From the NCBI GenBank assembly GCA_947034885.2, contig OX344752.2, positions 31,788,386 through 31,852,385 on the forward strand: 64,000 bases of DNA, in the 5' to 3' direction. Every line of letters begins with the position of its first letter. Positions within the stretch are counted from its first letter, which is position 1. The translations under genes and the position numbers were made by a program. This DNA comes from Thuidium tamariscinum. Lineage: Eukaryota; Streptophyta; Bryopsida; Hypnales; Thuidiaceae. Under the pieces are notes generated by a model. It searched no databases, had not been told where the DNA came from, and saw nothing but the letters and a program-made list of their open reading frames with translations. Positions 12,001 to 25,850 of the stretch are shown in pieces.

Positions 12001-15000
12001 ATCATACATGACTTTATACAAACCAATTTTGTTTTAAATAAGTTAGAAATGATACAATTATTTCGAACCTATAGCTAAAAGTATAAAAATAAATATAATT
12101 ACTTTGGCCCACAATAATTGCACGGAAAGAGTAGAGGGGACGAAAAAAGATGGTCCAATCAAATGTGCAAACAACTCGAATTGTGCAGGGAATAACACTT
12201 AACACGCCAAAAGGTGAAATGTGCAAGCACCGAGAAGCGAAAGGAAATAGATCACGCAAGAGGACAGAGATCTTACTGAGAATTTCTTCAGGTGATGGGT
12301 TCTCCTTGGCAAGCACCGTTGCTTGAATGCCACAACTTAAAGACTTCACAGTCAAATTTACTGGCAAAGTTCCAGCTGACACCGCGATTGACAAATTCCA
12401 AAGCATTGGGTGGTCCTCCCCGAAATGAACCTCCTGATCGCATGATTGGTAAGATTTGGAAATGTACCAAAACTAAGATGATGTGAAAACGTGCATTCTT
12501 AAGGTATATGACAGACTTTCACTTTTAGAATAAATTTAAAGATGAGGGCAAAAGTATCCAAAAGATAGTAACAGAGGCAACTTGGAGAACTATTACATAA
12601 GGGGATTTCGGCAGGCTACCTTTTTTCTATAAATAGTAGATAGTAGAGACAAGGGTGACATGGTCATCCTTCCCTCCTTGGGGTTGAAAAACTGTCCAAC
12701 AGCCATAGATGCTGTAGGAGGGGGTCTCCCGGAAACGCTCTGGACACAATACAAACACACCAGCGCTCAGTTCACGATGCTCCTCCTCCCAGAGTCCCAG
12801 TCATGTGGAACATGATCTGGTCTACTAAGAAACACGTCAAGTTTACATAGCTAATTGCAATGAAAACTCAATTGTCATAATCACTTCATCATCGCAAATT
12901 CTAGTCACCTAATAAACAGAAATATGAGTAATAGGGTTCGGAGAACAGATCGTATTTCAGCACTCTCAGTTTACTTACGATCTATATCCATCTTATACCA
13001 AGAGTTGCAGTCGGCTGACGCTGTTTCTTACAATAGACCACACAGACAACTCTAATGAATGCAGTGGTAATATACAAGAGGTCTGTGTTAAGAATCTTCG
13101 TATTCTCAGGCTGCAGAAAATAATATATATGAGTCCCTACCGGTCGCGGAGCAACAGAAACTGATATAAATGTGAAGTCACGTAAATCGCTCGGGCTCAG
13201 GCGTAGGATTCCTGAAGGAGGAGCTTGTTCTGTCTGACCTCCTGGTTCAATCTATATTGCACAACAATGAGAGGTAAGTAACAATGACTAAATTTCTTAC
13301 TAAAGCTTAGCAACCCCAGAAAAATCATAATAAAATCAGCCTACATGTTTGGTCAAACGGATAACCCTACTCAATATAGAATGAGAAGAGGGTAAACCTG
13401 AATCGGAGTGGGACCTGTTGGAATTTCGGCCATCTTCATGGTCACCTCCACTGCTTCCTCAAAATCAAGTAAGCCACCAGACTTGGCACTGGCAGGCCAT
13501 AAATGCACACGCACTCCAACACATGGTGCCAAGTTTGATGCCATAATAAACCAGTCTTCATCCTTTGCCTGAAATACAGTCGTCAAACTTCAAACAAGTT
13601 TCACACTCAACAAGCACTCACGTAAGAAGTGCAAGACCTAGTTACAAGTCCAAAAACTCCACCTCCTAAAATCGTAAAAGACTTGACCTTGCTGTAGAAA
13701 ATCAATCTTTTTGTTCAAGGCTGGATATGCGCAACCAGTTCTTGTCCCATTTCACAGCATTCAAAAACAAGACGCATCAAACATGGCTTGGGCTCTTACA
13801 AACTTCTCAATGTTCATCACTCTTCGTCTTCCATCCATTGCCAGGACAGTCATGATGTTGGACTTGATATAAAGATCTGTCCGCGGTATCTCCTTCAACC
13901 AGGGAACACTGGAAGGGCATGCAAACGGACTCTGGTTCAGCATTTTCTGCTGTTTCTTACTTAACTTTCTACCTCCCAATTTTGACTCATCAACTTTGAT
14001 CTCCTCCTCTGCCACGAAAGCTTGGATCCCTGCAACCTCAACCAATTTAGCGCTGACCATACAACCGAGAACTTCAAAGCGCTGCCTGATGCTTACCTTC
14101 CTCTCCTTGGAATTATTACTGTTGAAGGCATAACAGGGTGCCTAATCCCTCATAGATAATTCGTTTTATATTCAAAAGTAAACATCAAGCACATAGTTCT
14201 GAAACTTAAAGAGAACAATGGAATCAACCTCTTCCAGTGCTGGTTTTGAATAAAGATACTGGAATCCTTGAAGTGATGCTGGGTAACCAACCAAAAGCAT
14301 GTGGCAATGCACTACGCAAGTTGGACACAAAGACAGCCATTCTATCATGTGGATCTGTCATCTGCTGCCCTGTCTCCTTATCTATAAGCTGTAGTAGGGT
14401 GTGCGAGACCTGTGCATCAAATTTATTTGAATCAAGTCTGACAACATAGCTGAAGTAATGTTCAATCCTTAAAATGCATAAACGATAGCTCTCACATCCA
14501 ACTACCGCAAAACAGGATTTTTCACATCGATCTCTAATATAATGCAAGATTTGTACCTTACAGCCACGAGACAATTTGCTTACCTGCGTAACCAATTGGT
14601 TACACCATAAAATGCTTTGATGTTCCGTAGAGAGAAACACGTTCACCATGCCTGCTGCGCCAATAGTCAGACCATTAGTTGGAGGTACAATCCCATCCAA
14701 TGAAGCCATTCTAGAGCGCACCTGTTTTGCAGGAACATGTCACCATGAGAATGAACAGTAGATTATTACGAAGTGAAGTCCTCAATGAAAGAAACAGAAT
14801 CTCAGACAACTCATTACACTAGTATAAAAGTGTCATAGATTTCGTAGCAACAAGAAAATACACACACAGGCTTATTGTCTGCAATGAGGTCAGCACATAC
14901 CTGATAATCACGAGTGCCTCCAGCTATCGACACAACGACTACATCTGATAATGGAGGCTTCGACCAGTGACCCCCCCTGGACTGAACACTCTTGAAACCT

Positions 15001-17204
15001 TGTACCCAGGCATCATTGACTTTCGAAAAGAAACGTCCAAACGACGGTTGAACTTCCAGCGGAGGCGACCTGCCAAAATGACCCCCAAATGAGGGAAAAT
15101 GAGTAGGATATGCAACTGTGTTCACAAGCGAAGGTCATTGAACATGGGCAACAAGAACACTTCACATTGCACTAAGGACTAGAAAATCCCAGCAAACGAC
15201 ATGAGCTGGCCTATGCTCCAACCTGTGCAGGGACACAATATGTTGTTTGAAGAAGACATGCTACAATTTCAACGGATTTTGTCACGAAAATCATTACGAC
15301 GTTCTCAAATTCAGAACGCGTGTTCCTCCTTCCAAACTCTTGTGTATTGAAAACACATTACTGAAGTAGTGCAGAAGACGACAGAGGAAAGTGGATCGAC
15401 AAAATAAGACAGTCACTCCACAAAATCTGGCAACACACCTGTGGGGGCTAGATAGAGTAACAATAGTTCGAACGCTTTCATGTCGGAGTTCCGGATGTAC
15501 AACTGCGGCTCTCGCCACAAAGCCACCCATCGAGTGTCCGACCAAGATAACATTCGTCGGCAAAATCTCTCCTTTATCATCATTATGCTTAGACCTCGTT
15601 TCCAAAGAATCTCTGTACCGATTAAGAATCTAATGCAAAGAAAGCAAATACCAACGTATAAGCTCATGATGTATCAAAATTATGTCGACTAAGTAAAGCA
15701 CTGTGATCGCAAGAATTTGGTAAATTGAACTCTGGTGCTGAAGTACAATACAAGCCACTAAAAGGAACAACATAACACTAACTAGCACAGCAATGCTAGT
15801 TTCAGTCGTCAAGTATAAGACGGCATACTTAGCATCAAATGAGTAAAAGAGGCAATATGATCTCAGATGACATGATAACCTCGAAAGACATCTCCTTGAT
15901 AAATACGATTATTAAAAAGGAAACCCTGGATCTCGATAATGAAAAGCTGAGGCTCAATAGCAGATTTCAAATATTCATTGAGATTCCTTTCATACACAAG
16001 CAGCTGAGAATTAGGGATCACACATGCATCTCGCGGTGGAGGAGTGACGAGAGTCATACCCGGTGCACGGCTTGCACAACATATTCAGAATGCTCTTCAA
16101 GGATCCACCCGTCCATTGCTGATTGCTCCCCCTCCAAATCGACGGCAAACCAATCAAGGTGATTTGCATACTGCCCATTTACTCTGACTTTAGCCAGAAG
16201 CTCTGAAAAATTTAAGTCATCTTGAAGTGAGCCAGCTTCCAAAGGTGTGAAGGCAGACTGTTGATAGTGTTGGACGTCCTGGGGACCACCGTTGTAAGCT
16301 CTATCTGATTCAGCTGCTATGGATCGCACCTGTTGCAGAGTACAAATTCAACCCCTAATTTGTAAGACAACTTCGGTACCAAGCCATGAAATTCACATTG
16401 CCAGAAACTTAGAAAAGTCACACTAAGAAGTGCGTCAGTTATCTTAAGGTCTGAGAACAGACTGAAATAGACACCCGCATCTTTCAGCGATACAGACTTT
16501 GAATCCACACAGCACAGGGATGCAGCCCATTCTAATCATCCGTAAATTCAAACTGAAACAATGATTCAACGTTTTCCAAGGCCTTCTGGCTCGTGAGAAA
16601 TGAGGAATCCGGCAAAAGGATAGAGATGCACGTGACTACCGGCACATGTAGATCATGCAAGACCTGATAATAAAAAATTAACTATGTCCTGCCAATTCTA
16701 ACCACATAATCAGATCGATTGACTAAAAAAACTCTTGAAATTCAGAATCGACATTTAATCGTAGTGATCTTTAAGAGTGATCTGCTTTTAAAATACAAAC
16801 TCATCAGCATTTATCTCGAGAGTCCAGAACTTCTAAAGATGGAACTACAGGACAGCCCAACTTAAAAACATCTCAATCTGAAAATCAAATGAAAAACTCA
16901 CTTGCTTAAAAGAGCCTCCATTGCCAGGAATAAAAAGAACTGGAACGCCCGACAATTTGACAAGGTGAAGCTGGTAATCAATTTTCTTCCAACCTTCGTG
17001 ATAAAGGTAGAGAGAGTATCTGCTGCCGCTAGTTGCATTCGAAGGCAGCGGAACAGGGATGTAAGTGGGATACATGTAGGTCATGTTACATCCTTTCAGC
17101 AAAGGCTTATGAAAACCTAACAATCCTACTGCTGTTATGGACGCCGCAATCACGATTGCGAGAAAGGTCCTGTACTTGCACCATCCCACTCTCGGGGCCC
17201 CCAT
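9050..17204 (-). CDS. PGAP1: GPI inositol-deacylase, PGAP1-like, about 18 exons
   Basis: An ER membrane serine hydrolase that removes the acyl chain from the inositol of GPI anchors before the proteins leave the ER. It starts at the ATG at 17202-17204 (MGAPRVGWCKYRTFLAIVIA); the open frame extends upstream without another ATG. Exons inferred from splice sites and phase: 16902-17204, 16060-16329, 15439-15629, 14901-15069, 14584-14721, 14229-14409, 13800-14141, 13398-13568, 13141-13251, 12620-12739, 12277-12433, 11558-11721, 11308-11394, 10638-10966, 10263-10413, 10018-10157, 9650-9872, 9050-9400. The junction between 14229 and 14141 is uncertain because phases do not fit with the simplest splice choice. 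Total is about 1190 residues, usual for plants. Landmarks: an N-terminal signal anchor (residues 9-33), GNGGSFKQVRSIAAESDRAY, DWFAVDLEGE, and the lipase elbow GHSMGG with the nucleophile near Ser224. Next come SVSVAPR, ASMAVGQFFNP and VDPHCSY, then several membrane segments in the last five exons and a His/Lys-rich tail. Exon sequences are intact; no stops or frameshifts. Confidence 0.93.
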
Positions 17205-18010
17205 CCCCCTCGCACGAAAATCTCCTCCTCGGGTCCTCACTAAACGTCCAAGAACGTCAAAACCTCAATTTCCCATCAATACCTAATCAAGAACCTCGTC
17301 TCCAACTCTCTCCAAATCGCCTCCATCCAATCACCACAATGCCTGGTACCAAATCTCTTCGATCAAAAGTACGCAGCCACGTAATTCACAAGGCACATCC
17401 GACTACATTCCTTGACCTCAAAAATGTCGACATAGAAGCGCAAGTGCCATGACAACTCGATCCGATCACAAATATTTTTTGGTCCCATCCAAACCTAAAC
17501 TTTGCACAGAAAATCCTGCCAGAATCTCTCCTCGTACCAGCTACCGAAGGTGGTCCCGCTGTCGCAACTAGAAACAGATCTGATCTTGAAATGAGCTCAA
17601 TCGCGGCGATGGCGCATTACAGGGCCAATTCCAATCATTGCTATGGCGAAATTAATACAAGCAGCTGGAGAAAGAGCTGGGCGAAAACTTCAGCAGAAGC
17701 TCCGGGATGAAATTTGTTGGAAAAGAGAAAGAAGAGAGGGTCCCACTGCGAAAACCAAAGAACGATCTGGCTCGCAATCAGGCACTTGCATTCTGCGTTC
17801 AGTGCTCAGTGCCCTGGCGCTTCCGCACACGCTTCCAGCGCTGCTGCCTGCCATGGAAGCCACAGCTGCGAGAACCGCCGGGTCGCCTACGGCGCCCGAC
17901 CCGTCCCCGACTCCCCGGGCACTCATTCCTCTCTAATAACACTCTAATTACTCACTCTGTAATTTCGCTTTCTGTAATAGCACACTCAATTGTACGCCCG
18001 GTCAGTTTTG
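17205..18010. promoter_or_regulatory. GC-rich 5' flank and presumed promoter of the PGAP1-like gene
   Basis: The stretch 17205-17930 is much richer in GC than the DNA to its right (from about 18010). Open frames on both strands overlap one another with no recognisable protein, as expected of an unannotated 5' UTR and promoter. The boundary at about 17935-18010 is abrupt. No TATA box was identified. Confidence 0.4.
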
Positions 18011-19094
18011 GAGTAGTGTAACAAAAATATGACTTTTTTTCGGTTTTATAATCTCCACTTCTACCTACATGGAGAGATTTAGAAATGGTGAACAAAAGTT
18101 CAAAAAGTATATAGGCAGATGAAAGTAAAATATGTATTAAAAGTTATAGTGGTATGTTTTGGCCAATCATTTTTCAGAATTTATTTTTTATATTTAATAG
18201 AATTGTGATGTATACCTAGAGGTGCACTCCTCATTTTTTTATGTCAATGTGTGAACAAATGAAGGGTATTTGTAATTGCCTTGGATCTAAATGTTAGATA
18301 ATTATTCAAAGTAAACTAGCATTCATATGATGAGCTTTTAGACTTTATAAATAATGAAAGGGTATAAAGTAATACTAAATTTTATCAATTTTTTTTTCTA
18401 AAGTAGCATTGTCAAAATTTCCTTCTAAAAACTTGATCTTTTTAGTAGTATACTTAGTACAATATAAATTCCATGTACTATACAAATTGACAATGGTTTA
18501 AGAATTATAGTGGAATGATTGGAATCCCATGTGTTGTACAATTTTAAATTGTTGATGAAATAAGGTTGATGGATGATATTCTAGCCACTTCAGTAAATGA
18601 ATGGGCATTCAATGCAGTTTCCATGAACGTCAGGGTTGTAGGTTTAAAGTGGCAGAGGTTTTGTCTTTGTTTTCAAATTTGCTTGAGAGAATGGTTTAGG
18701 GTGATTTGGAATTTCTTGTTATGATCTAGGTTCCTTGTCTTAGAATTCTTGAAAATCTTAGGAACTCTCTTTGGCATTTAGTACAACGAAAGCTTTGTCT
18801 AGATCCATTTGTCCTTGTTGATGATTCCTTCCCTTTTTTGCTAATAGTTCTTTCAAGCATTTGTAATCAGTATGTCCTTATTTTTTTCTCCTTTCATGTG
18901 TGCCTTCCTCATGCAGATTCATTGATGTTGTAGTATACAAATATGCAAGTCACAAGCATCACTTTTTTTTCTGCACCCAAGTGTTGTAGACCTTAATTTG
19001 GAGTTGTTGAGTGTCTAAGATATATGTATCTCATTGAAGATTTACTTTACCATTGCATTTGAAAATTGAACCTTGGATATAGCATAGTACAGTA

Positions 19095-19415
19095 GGGTTG
19101 TTTTTTTGGTTTTCGGACAAATGGTGATATAGCCTTCCTTTCAAGAAGGTTTTAAGTTGATTGGCTCTTTAACTTAGAGGCTTTAATTGAAGGAGGCCAA
19201 ATTTTGAGTATACAATTTTGAATATGTCATTTTTGTATGCAATTTCAACTTTGCATGATAAATGAAATGAGGTTTTAGAAGCATGTTGTCAACGATAAAG
19301 AGGGCTATTATTTCTATCTGGCATTTTTTTCATATTTACCCTCATTTTTTTCTATAGGCTTAAAGTTGCCCCTTTTTGTTTTGAGGAAATTGGGCATTTA
19401 ATTGCCTAAAAAAAA
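19095..19415 (+). repeat. Dispersed repeat copy 1 (partner at 46790-47125)
   Basis: Shares with 46790-47125, in order: CGGACAAATGG, AAGGTTTTAAGTTG, AATTGAAGGAGG, TTTTGAGTATACAATTTTGA, ATGAAATGA-GTTTTAGAAG, TTTTTTTCTATAGGCTT and GAGGAAATTGGGCATTT. Overall similarity is high with small indels. Non-coding. Confidence 0.75.
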
Positions 19416-22115
19416 CACTTTGTAGTGAAATCTTCATTTTTTGAAACTTGTTGTTAATGGTGTGTATTATGTATTTATTAATACATACACCAAAGTTTTG
19501 TGCATTGCCTTGAGCCCTCAAGATTTGAACTTGTATGGTAATATGTGCATTGTTTTGTTCATGGTATTAGTTTTTGCTTCAAAGTTGTGATTGTTTCATT
19601 GCAATTGGTGTGATTTTGTGTTTGTAAACTATATTCATAGCAGAAATATCCTTCCTAAGCCTTTGAATTGTTTGTATGATATATTCTACTATTTTGTATT
19701 TATAATGAACATAGGGTATAAAAAATTGCCACCCCTAACAATTTCAACTATAAAATAGGATACATAAAATAAATTAACTTTAGAAATTTAGGTAAAATAA
19801 GCCCCCAATAAATTTTTAAAAAAACCCTATATAGCCTCCAAATAATAGGGGCTTGTTCGCGCATGATCAATGAACTTTCTAGGTAGTGCACTCCTTAGGG
19901 ATGTGTATATATTTAGGAGTAGCATTCTAAGATTGTCAAATAGAAATGTTTATAAAATAATAAAATGTAGAGATTTTTATCACAATAGAAATCAAACAGT
20001 GGAGTATACTACAAATCATATGAAAAAAGAGATACAAAAGCAATATGTATTTATTTTAGTAGAGATAGTTGGAATTAAGGTAGGAGGCTTAAAAACTGCT
20101 CAGGTTCAAAAATTGCCCACCTCTTCAAATGAACATTGCTTGTACATGTTGTTTTTTCATCTTTACAAGAATGTACAAATAATGCACATTTGAAGGGGTG
20201 GGTGGTTTCAGAGCAGTTGCCATTTTAGCTTAAAAAATTCCTAACTAATTCTACAAAGCTTCCAAACATATGAAACAACTTGAGATGGATGTGAGTTTGA
20301 ATTGTTTTTCAGGAAAACTTGCAAAAAAAAAATCAAGAAATTTCACCTTCCCAAATTGAATTTTAACTCTTAGATGGGCACTTTATAGAACTCTTACTTG
20401 ACTTCCTTATTTATCCTACTTTTGAAGTTCCTTGACTACATTTTCATCAAAAACATTCTAAAATTGCACTTTTAGTGCAAATATCAAACTTTGTATAAAA
20501 TAAAATTTGGGCAAATGTAAATACAAGATCTTGTAGTACATTGATATGAAAAGATGTAGAAAAGATTTCACAAATTTCTGCCATGTTGATTGCAAGAAAT
20601 TAGCCATTTGGAGAGCTTTGAACCTTTGGAAGACTACAAATTCTTGAACATTGGGAATGTTGCTACATTAGCAATGTAATGTCATTGAATGATTGCCACA
20701 TCAAATGATACTAATTAATCAAATTAATTGTTAAATGTTTTTTGAAAAAAAGTTTTATTTTATATTTATTTTTCTTTCTTATACATTCTGAAATTTTTGA
20801 ATTAAATTTTTTTTTATTAAATTCAAAATTCAAACCAGCAATAGCTAGTCTACAACATTGGAAATAGTTTCAAAGAGTGGTTGTGAAATAGTCTCTTAGA
20901 GGCCAAAAACTCCTTTAATAATTTGAATTGATAGAAATCTTTTCTTTCATCCTACAAAATCTAGACAATTGCTCTTGTTGAAGAAGGATGATGACCGAAT
21001 TAGAAACTACCCTCTCAGTATAATAAGTTCGTTCCAAGGGAGACGATCAAGTAGGAAATCTACGCTAATAGGTTCAATTCCTAAACTAGGCAACATAATC
21101 CCACACACACAATGTTTCATTCATAAAATTTCAATTAGGCTCATACTTTTTCTTCCAAATCAACACACTAGTTTAATTTATGCATACAATTTCAACCACA
21201 CACTCACAATTACAACATACCAATTTGATTTAGAAGAGATTTTCATTAATCCAAATTGGTGATTAAATCACCATTACACATTGTTCACTATTTATAACAC
21301 ATCTAATTAATTTTCACTTCCTACAGACAAAATTTCAAGTTACACACAAACATTTTCAATCACATTGATTCTTCTCCAATTTAATTCTCACTCAAAAACA
21401 AAAATAAAACACAACCTACCTAGCTAGAAGTCTGGGACGCACACTAGCATTCTTTCAACAGTGGGTGAAAATGAAATAAAAAACTAGGACCAAATAAGCA
21501 ATAGAAGAGACGGCCACCAACCGCCACCAATTTAGACATCTAATAGAATCTTCCAATTTGGTACTCACCAATTAGATTTTACCACTATCTAGTATTGAAT
21601 TCAATTAGGCTATCAAGAAAGAAATACTCCAAATTAAGATGAAAATACCTTGACAAAATGACCACATAGGACATAAGACTAACAAACAACCAATCAAAAA
21701 TAATTAAAACATACATAAATTCCCACAAAAAATTTACAAAACCAAAAGCCTAATCAATAATCTACATAGCCCTACTTTTAGTTGCTTGCATCCTCGCAAA
21801 CTAAGTAGCTTTCCTCATCAATCTTGTAACTAGTACCAACTTGAGTTTTAGATTGTCTTTTTCCACAAGTAGCTTCTCAGCGAACTTGTTTTGCTATATA
21901 GTAACCAACTTTTGTTTATCATTCAACGCCTTGACTGAACCACAACCAAAATCAATATCCTTGCATACTTCTTCAACTATAATTCAATGAGCACCAAGAA
22001 AAAAATAGTACACATTAGCTCCAAAGTTCTCATAGTTTTTACTCAATAGAAGTGAGTCTTCTTGAAAGTTATCACACTGAAATTAAAGTTGGATTTGGTT
22101 GAGTATTAAGTTTTA

Positions 22116-22116
<1 letters not shown>

Positions 22117-22178
<62 letters not shown>
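22117..22178. repeat. TA dinucleotide microsatellite, about 30 units
   Basis: Uninterrupted alternating T and A over roughly 60 bases, followed by AT-rich sequence. Direct observation; likely polymorphic in length. Confidence 0.95.
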
Positions 22179-22182
<4 letters not shown>

Positions 22183-22884
22183 TAAAAATAATAGATAAAA
22201 CTTTTATTAGTTAATAAAGAGCAAATAAAACAAGGACTTTGTATTCCAAGATCCCAAATAAGCTAATTTGATTCAAAGTTCAAAGTATAGAAATTGTCAT
22301 AATATTCAATAGAAATGACAAATTGATGAGAATATTTAATTCTATTTATAAACTAAATTATATATAATACATCATTAAAAATCCAATTTTTTTAATTCCT
22401 TGAATATTTAAATGCATCGGATTTTCAAACATAGCATTCTTGTAATTAAAGATCCATAGTTTCAAATCTATAAATTGATATCTTCCAAATTTATTAACTT
22501 TGTATTTATTAATCTTTAGGATATTTTAGAATAAATATGAATAGTAATATGTTTAAAATTATGCAACAATTCTAGCAGGTGAACTTGCACTACAAAAAAA
22601 CAGGGCTACACGTGATTGCAAAAAATGACTTGATGTCCGGAACAACTAAAGAATGACTGCAAATTCTGTAATTGCACCAAGGCTGCACTGTCTAAATGTT
22701 TAAGTCATTTTTCAGTCATTTTTCACGACTTGCGGATGAAGCAGTGATGAAATGTGACATTTACTACAACTATTCATTTAAGATAACATTGACAATACTA
22801 GGGGGGAATAGGGGTATCCAACGTGGATGTTTAAGTCATTAACAACTACTTGACCATCATTAACAATGACTGCACATTACTATT

Positions 22885-23700
22885 GTGTAACTCTAAAATG
22901 ACTCAAATGTTTTTTTTGAGCCAAATTAAGATTTTGTATATAAAAAATGGGCAGGGCAGCTTGCTAATGCAATTGTCTATAACTAGCGTGCGACTCCAAA
23001 ATGACTTAAATAACCCTTTTAAAGCCAAATCAAGATTTTTTGTAAAAAGATGGATAGGGCAATTTGCTGATGTGGACTTTAGTCATTTTTGTGTAACTAC
23101 AACGCCATTGCGCATGACTATTGTATGACTTTAAAATGACTTAAGTGTCTTTTCTAAAGCCAAATCAAGATTTTTGTAAAAAATATAAGTAGTGCAATTT
23201 GTTGACATGGACTTTAGTCATTTTTGTGTGACTATAATGCTATTGTGCATCACTATTGTGTGACTCCAAAATGACTTAAGTGTCCTTTTTAAACCCGAGT
23301 CAAGATTTTTTGTAGAAAAAAATTGGATAAGGCAATTTGCTAACATGGACTTTAGTCATTTTTATGTGACTACAAAGCCACTGTGCGTCACTATTGTGTC
23401 TCCAAAATGACTTAGGTGTCCCTTCTAAAGCCAAATCATGATTTTTTTGTAGTAAATGTTGGTAGGGCAATTTGTTCACGTGGACTTTAGTCATTTTTGT
23501 GTGACTACAATGCAACTATGCATCACTATTGTGTGACTCTAAAATGACTTAAGTGTCCTTTCTAAAACCAAATCGAGATTTTTTGTAGAAAAAATGGATA
23601 GGGCAATTTGTTGACAATTTGACATAGATTGTAGTCACCTTAGGGTGATTGTGATACAATTACATATGCCTACTACATGACTCCAAAATGACCTAAAAGT
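22885..23700. repeat. Subterminal tandem array of the CACTA element, unit about 137 bp
   Basis: The motif AAAATGACTTAAGTG recurs at about 23131, 23266, 23404 and 23541, with diverged copies before and after: a spacing of 135-139 bp. Each unit also contains AAGCCAAATCAAGATTTTT, a GGGCAATTTG block and GACTTTAGTCATTTTTGTG. A shorter, diverged set of the same motifs lies near the right end (26160-26640). Open frames here (22850-23128 and, on the minus strand, 23300-23515) are repeat translations. Confidence 0.85.
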
Positions 23701-25732
23701 TTGAAAAAAGTGTTTAATTCTAGAATGCTTTAAAAAATGCACTATGTTTCTTGCAAGTACCCTTTAGGATTTTTCAACACTCACATTTTAATATTCTTCC
23801 TAAGCTTATAAGTTATCTTCTTGGATATGCAACTCCTATAGTATATGGCCCTAATTACAATCACTTATAAATAAATTCACTTTAGTCCAATCTCAAGGGA
23901 TATTATTTATTTAAATGTAGAAAATTCTTGTAGCCCATTTAACAAGCAATTCAAAAATGTAATTACATACATAAAATTAGTATTCTTTGAGGACTATAAA
24001 ATCATTCAAAAACTAATTATATTAATTTTTCTAATACATGTGTTATAGAAAAAGCTATCCAACATTTTGGATTTTTTAATAAAAATTTAATTTTAATTAG
24101 AGGAGGTTTTTTGTATGGAATTTTTAAAGCTATTTATAGGTGTTTCAACTCTTCATATACATTGTGGATTTTTTAAAATATGTACACAACCCAAAATTAC
24201 CTACATTTAATTTTTTATAATTTGGTCTTTTCATAACTTCTTGTTCTTTTTAATTTCATATAGTTTTTGCAATAGTAGTTGTTTTAACTCCAATAACCCT
24301 TGCATATATACAATACAAGAATTTTGTACCTAAGGTTATCCTTTATTCTTTCAAGTTTTTATTCCTAATTTATCTCTTAAGAGGATCACTCTATGGAGAT
24401 TTTGTATATCATATGCAATTAAGTGATTTTTTAACCCTTTATTAATTTTTTAATAAATTCATTAAGAAAAATTTCAACCCTAGAAGAAGCTATTAAGAAT
24501 TCATTTTGGCCCTCCCCCCTCCAATGTAATTATAGGTAAAAAATTTGAAAACTTAAAAAAATATTTAATATTTAAAAAATATTTAAAAATTGTCAATCTC
24601 ATGTGGTGCTGACATGGTACTAGTAGTACCACATCAGATTCCAAATTTCAAAAAATTAAAAATAATTTTTTATTTTGATTTTTTTCTTTAATTGCACCAT
24701 AGAAGTACAAAACTTGCAGTCTTTTGAAGGACTAAAGTTTTTCCCAATGATAAATTCAACCTAGAATTTTAAACTTTGATTGATAATAACTATAGATTTC
24801 TACTACTAAAAATTTCTACCTCAGATAATATATAATATGAATTTCAAAAAGATTGAGAAATGAATTGAAATGACTCATATTGACATGTATTCCAACTCAA
24901 ATACTTATTGAAAATACATTTTGATGACCATTGCATCAATAGTCAAGAAAGAGAGGGTCCAAAATCTTTACTTCATGTGGTTTGCTAACAATATAAATAC
25001 ATGGAGTGCCCCCCTTAGGTTTTTCATTTTCATTTTTTTTTAAACATTTTTTTCTAATACAATACTTCTTTTGTCTTTTTATTTTGAGATGATGCATTGT
25101 TGGTGGCTTTTGTCTTTGTTCGTGTATACTATTTTCTTTTTTAGAGCTCAAATGTATGATTTATTTAAATTCCTATTGATATGCCACCAATACTTCTAGA
25201 AATGTGTGCCATTGTCATTGCACTAGTTTTGAACACTTCATATGATTTACATTTGAACTAGTAGGGATTTCAATAAACATTCACTAAGGTATTTAGAAAG
25301 GACCCAATAGCAATTGTTAAGTCCCATTTCCCCCTCATGCAAATGACAACATCACCATTCTAATTCTACTCTAGAATGACTTCCTGTGACTGCCAAACAA
25401 CTACTTAAAAGTCTAGTTTTCTTCCTATGTCAATCCTTTTCAAATCTTTTAGCAAATTTTTCTGTAACTTTTGATTTGAGGCCAAAATCTAAAATAGATT
25501 TTTGGAGGTGATAGTAACACTGATTTTTCAACTTTCATTAGTTCAAATTTTTTGAAAAAAGTTAATATACTATACCTCAATGAGGTTTAAAGTATTATTT
25601 GTAATACAATTTTCTGCGTTTTACATATCCCACAAGCTTTGTCTTGCCAACTATCATCCTACTTCTATAAAAGGCTTGCCATTTTTTCTATTCATACTCA
25701 CACACTAAGTTTCTTTGGAATGATGCTTGGTT

Positions 25733-25850
25733 TATGGTGTATGGTGTATGGTGAATTGTGTATGGCATATGGTGTAAATTGTATATGATGAATTGTGTAT
25801 GGTGTATTGTATGTGGTATATTGTCCATTACATAATTATTGTGAATGGTG
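25733..25850. repeat. Degenerate GTATGGTGT-type minisatellite
   Basis: Short imperfect units of GTATGGTGT, GTGAATTGT and GTATATGAT follow one another inside the CACTA element. Non-coding. Confidence 0.7.

Larger units (their letters stand above)
18011..22584. other. AT-rich intergenic DNA, no gene seen
   Basis: Nothing coding is supported. Recognised contents are a dispersed repeat at 19095-19415, the repeat around 20630-20960 and a long TA microsatellite at about 22117-22178. A moderately GC-rich fragment near 20960-21120 (GATGATGACCGAATTAGAAA onward) looks like a piece of another transposon, but I could not assign it. Confidence 0.5.

Noticed and set aside
14224-14721. Single 165-codon exon on the minus strand
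   Set aside because: It contains an intron with GTAAGC donor and CACAG acceptor. Only the two outer parts match the PGAP1 family, so it was split into two exons.
22885-23700. CRISPR-like array from regularly spaced repeats
   Set aside because: Plant nuclear DNA. Units are 137 bp with no unique spacers, and they sit inside a CACTA element next to its end.
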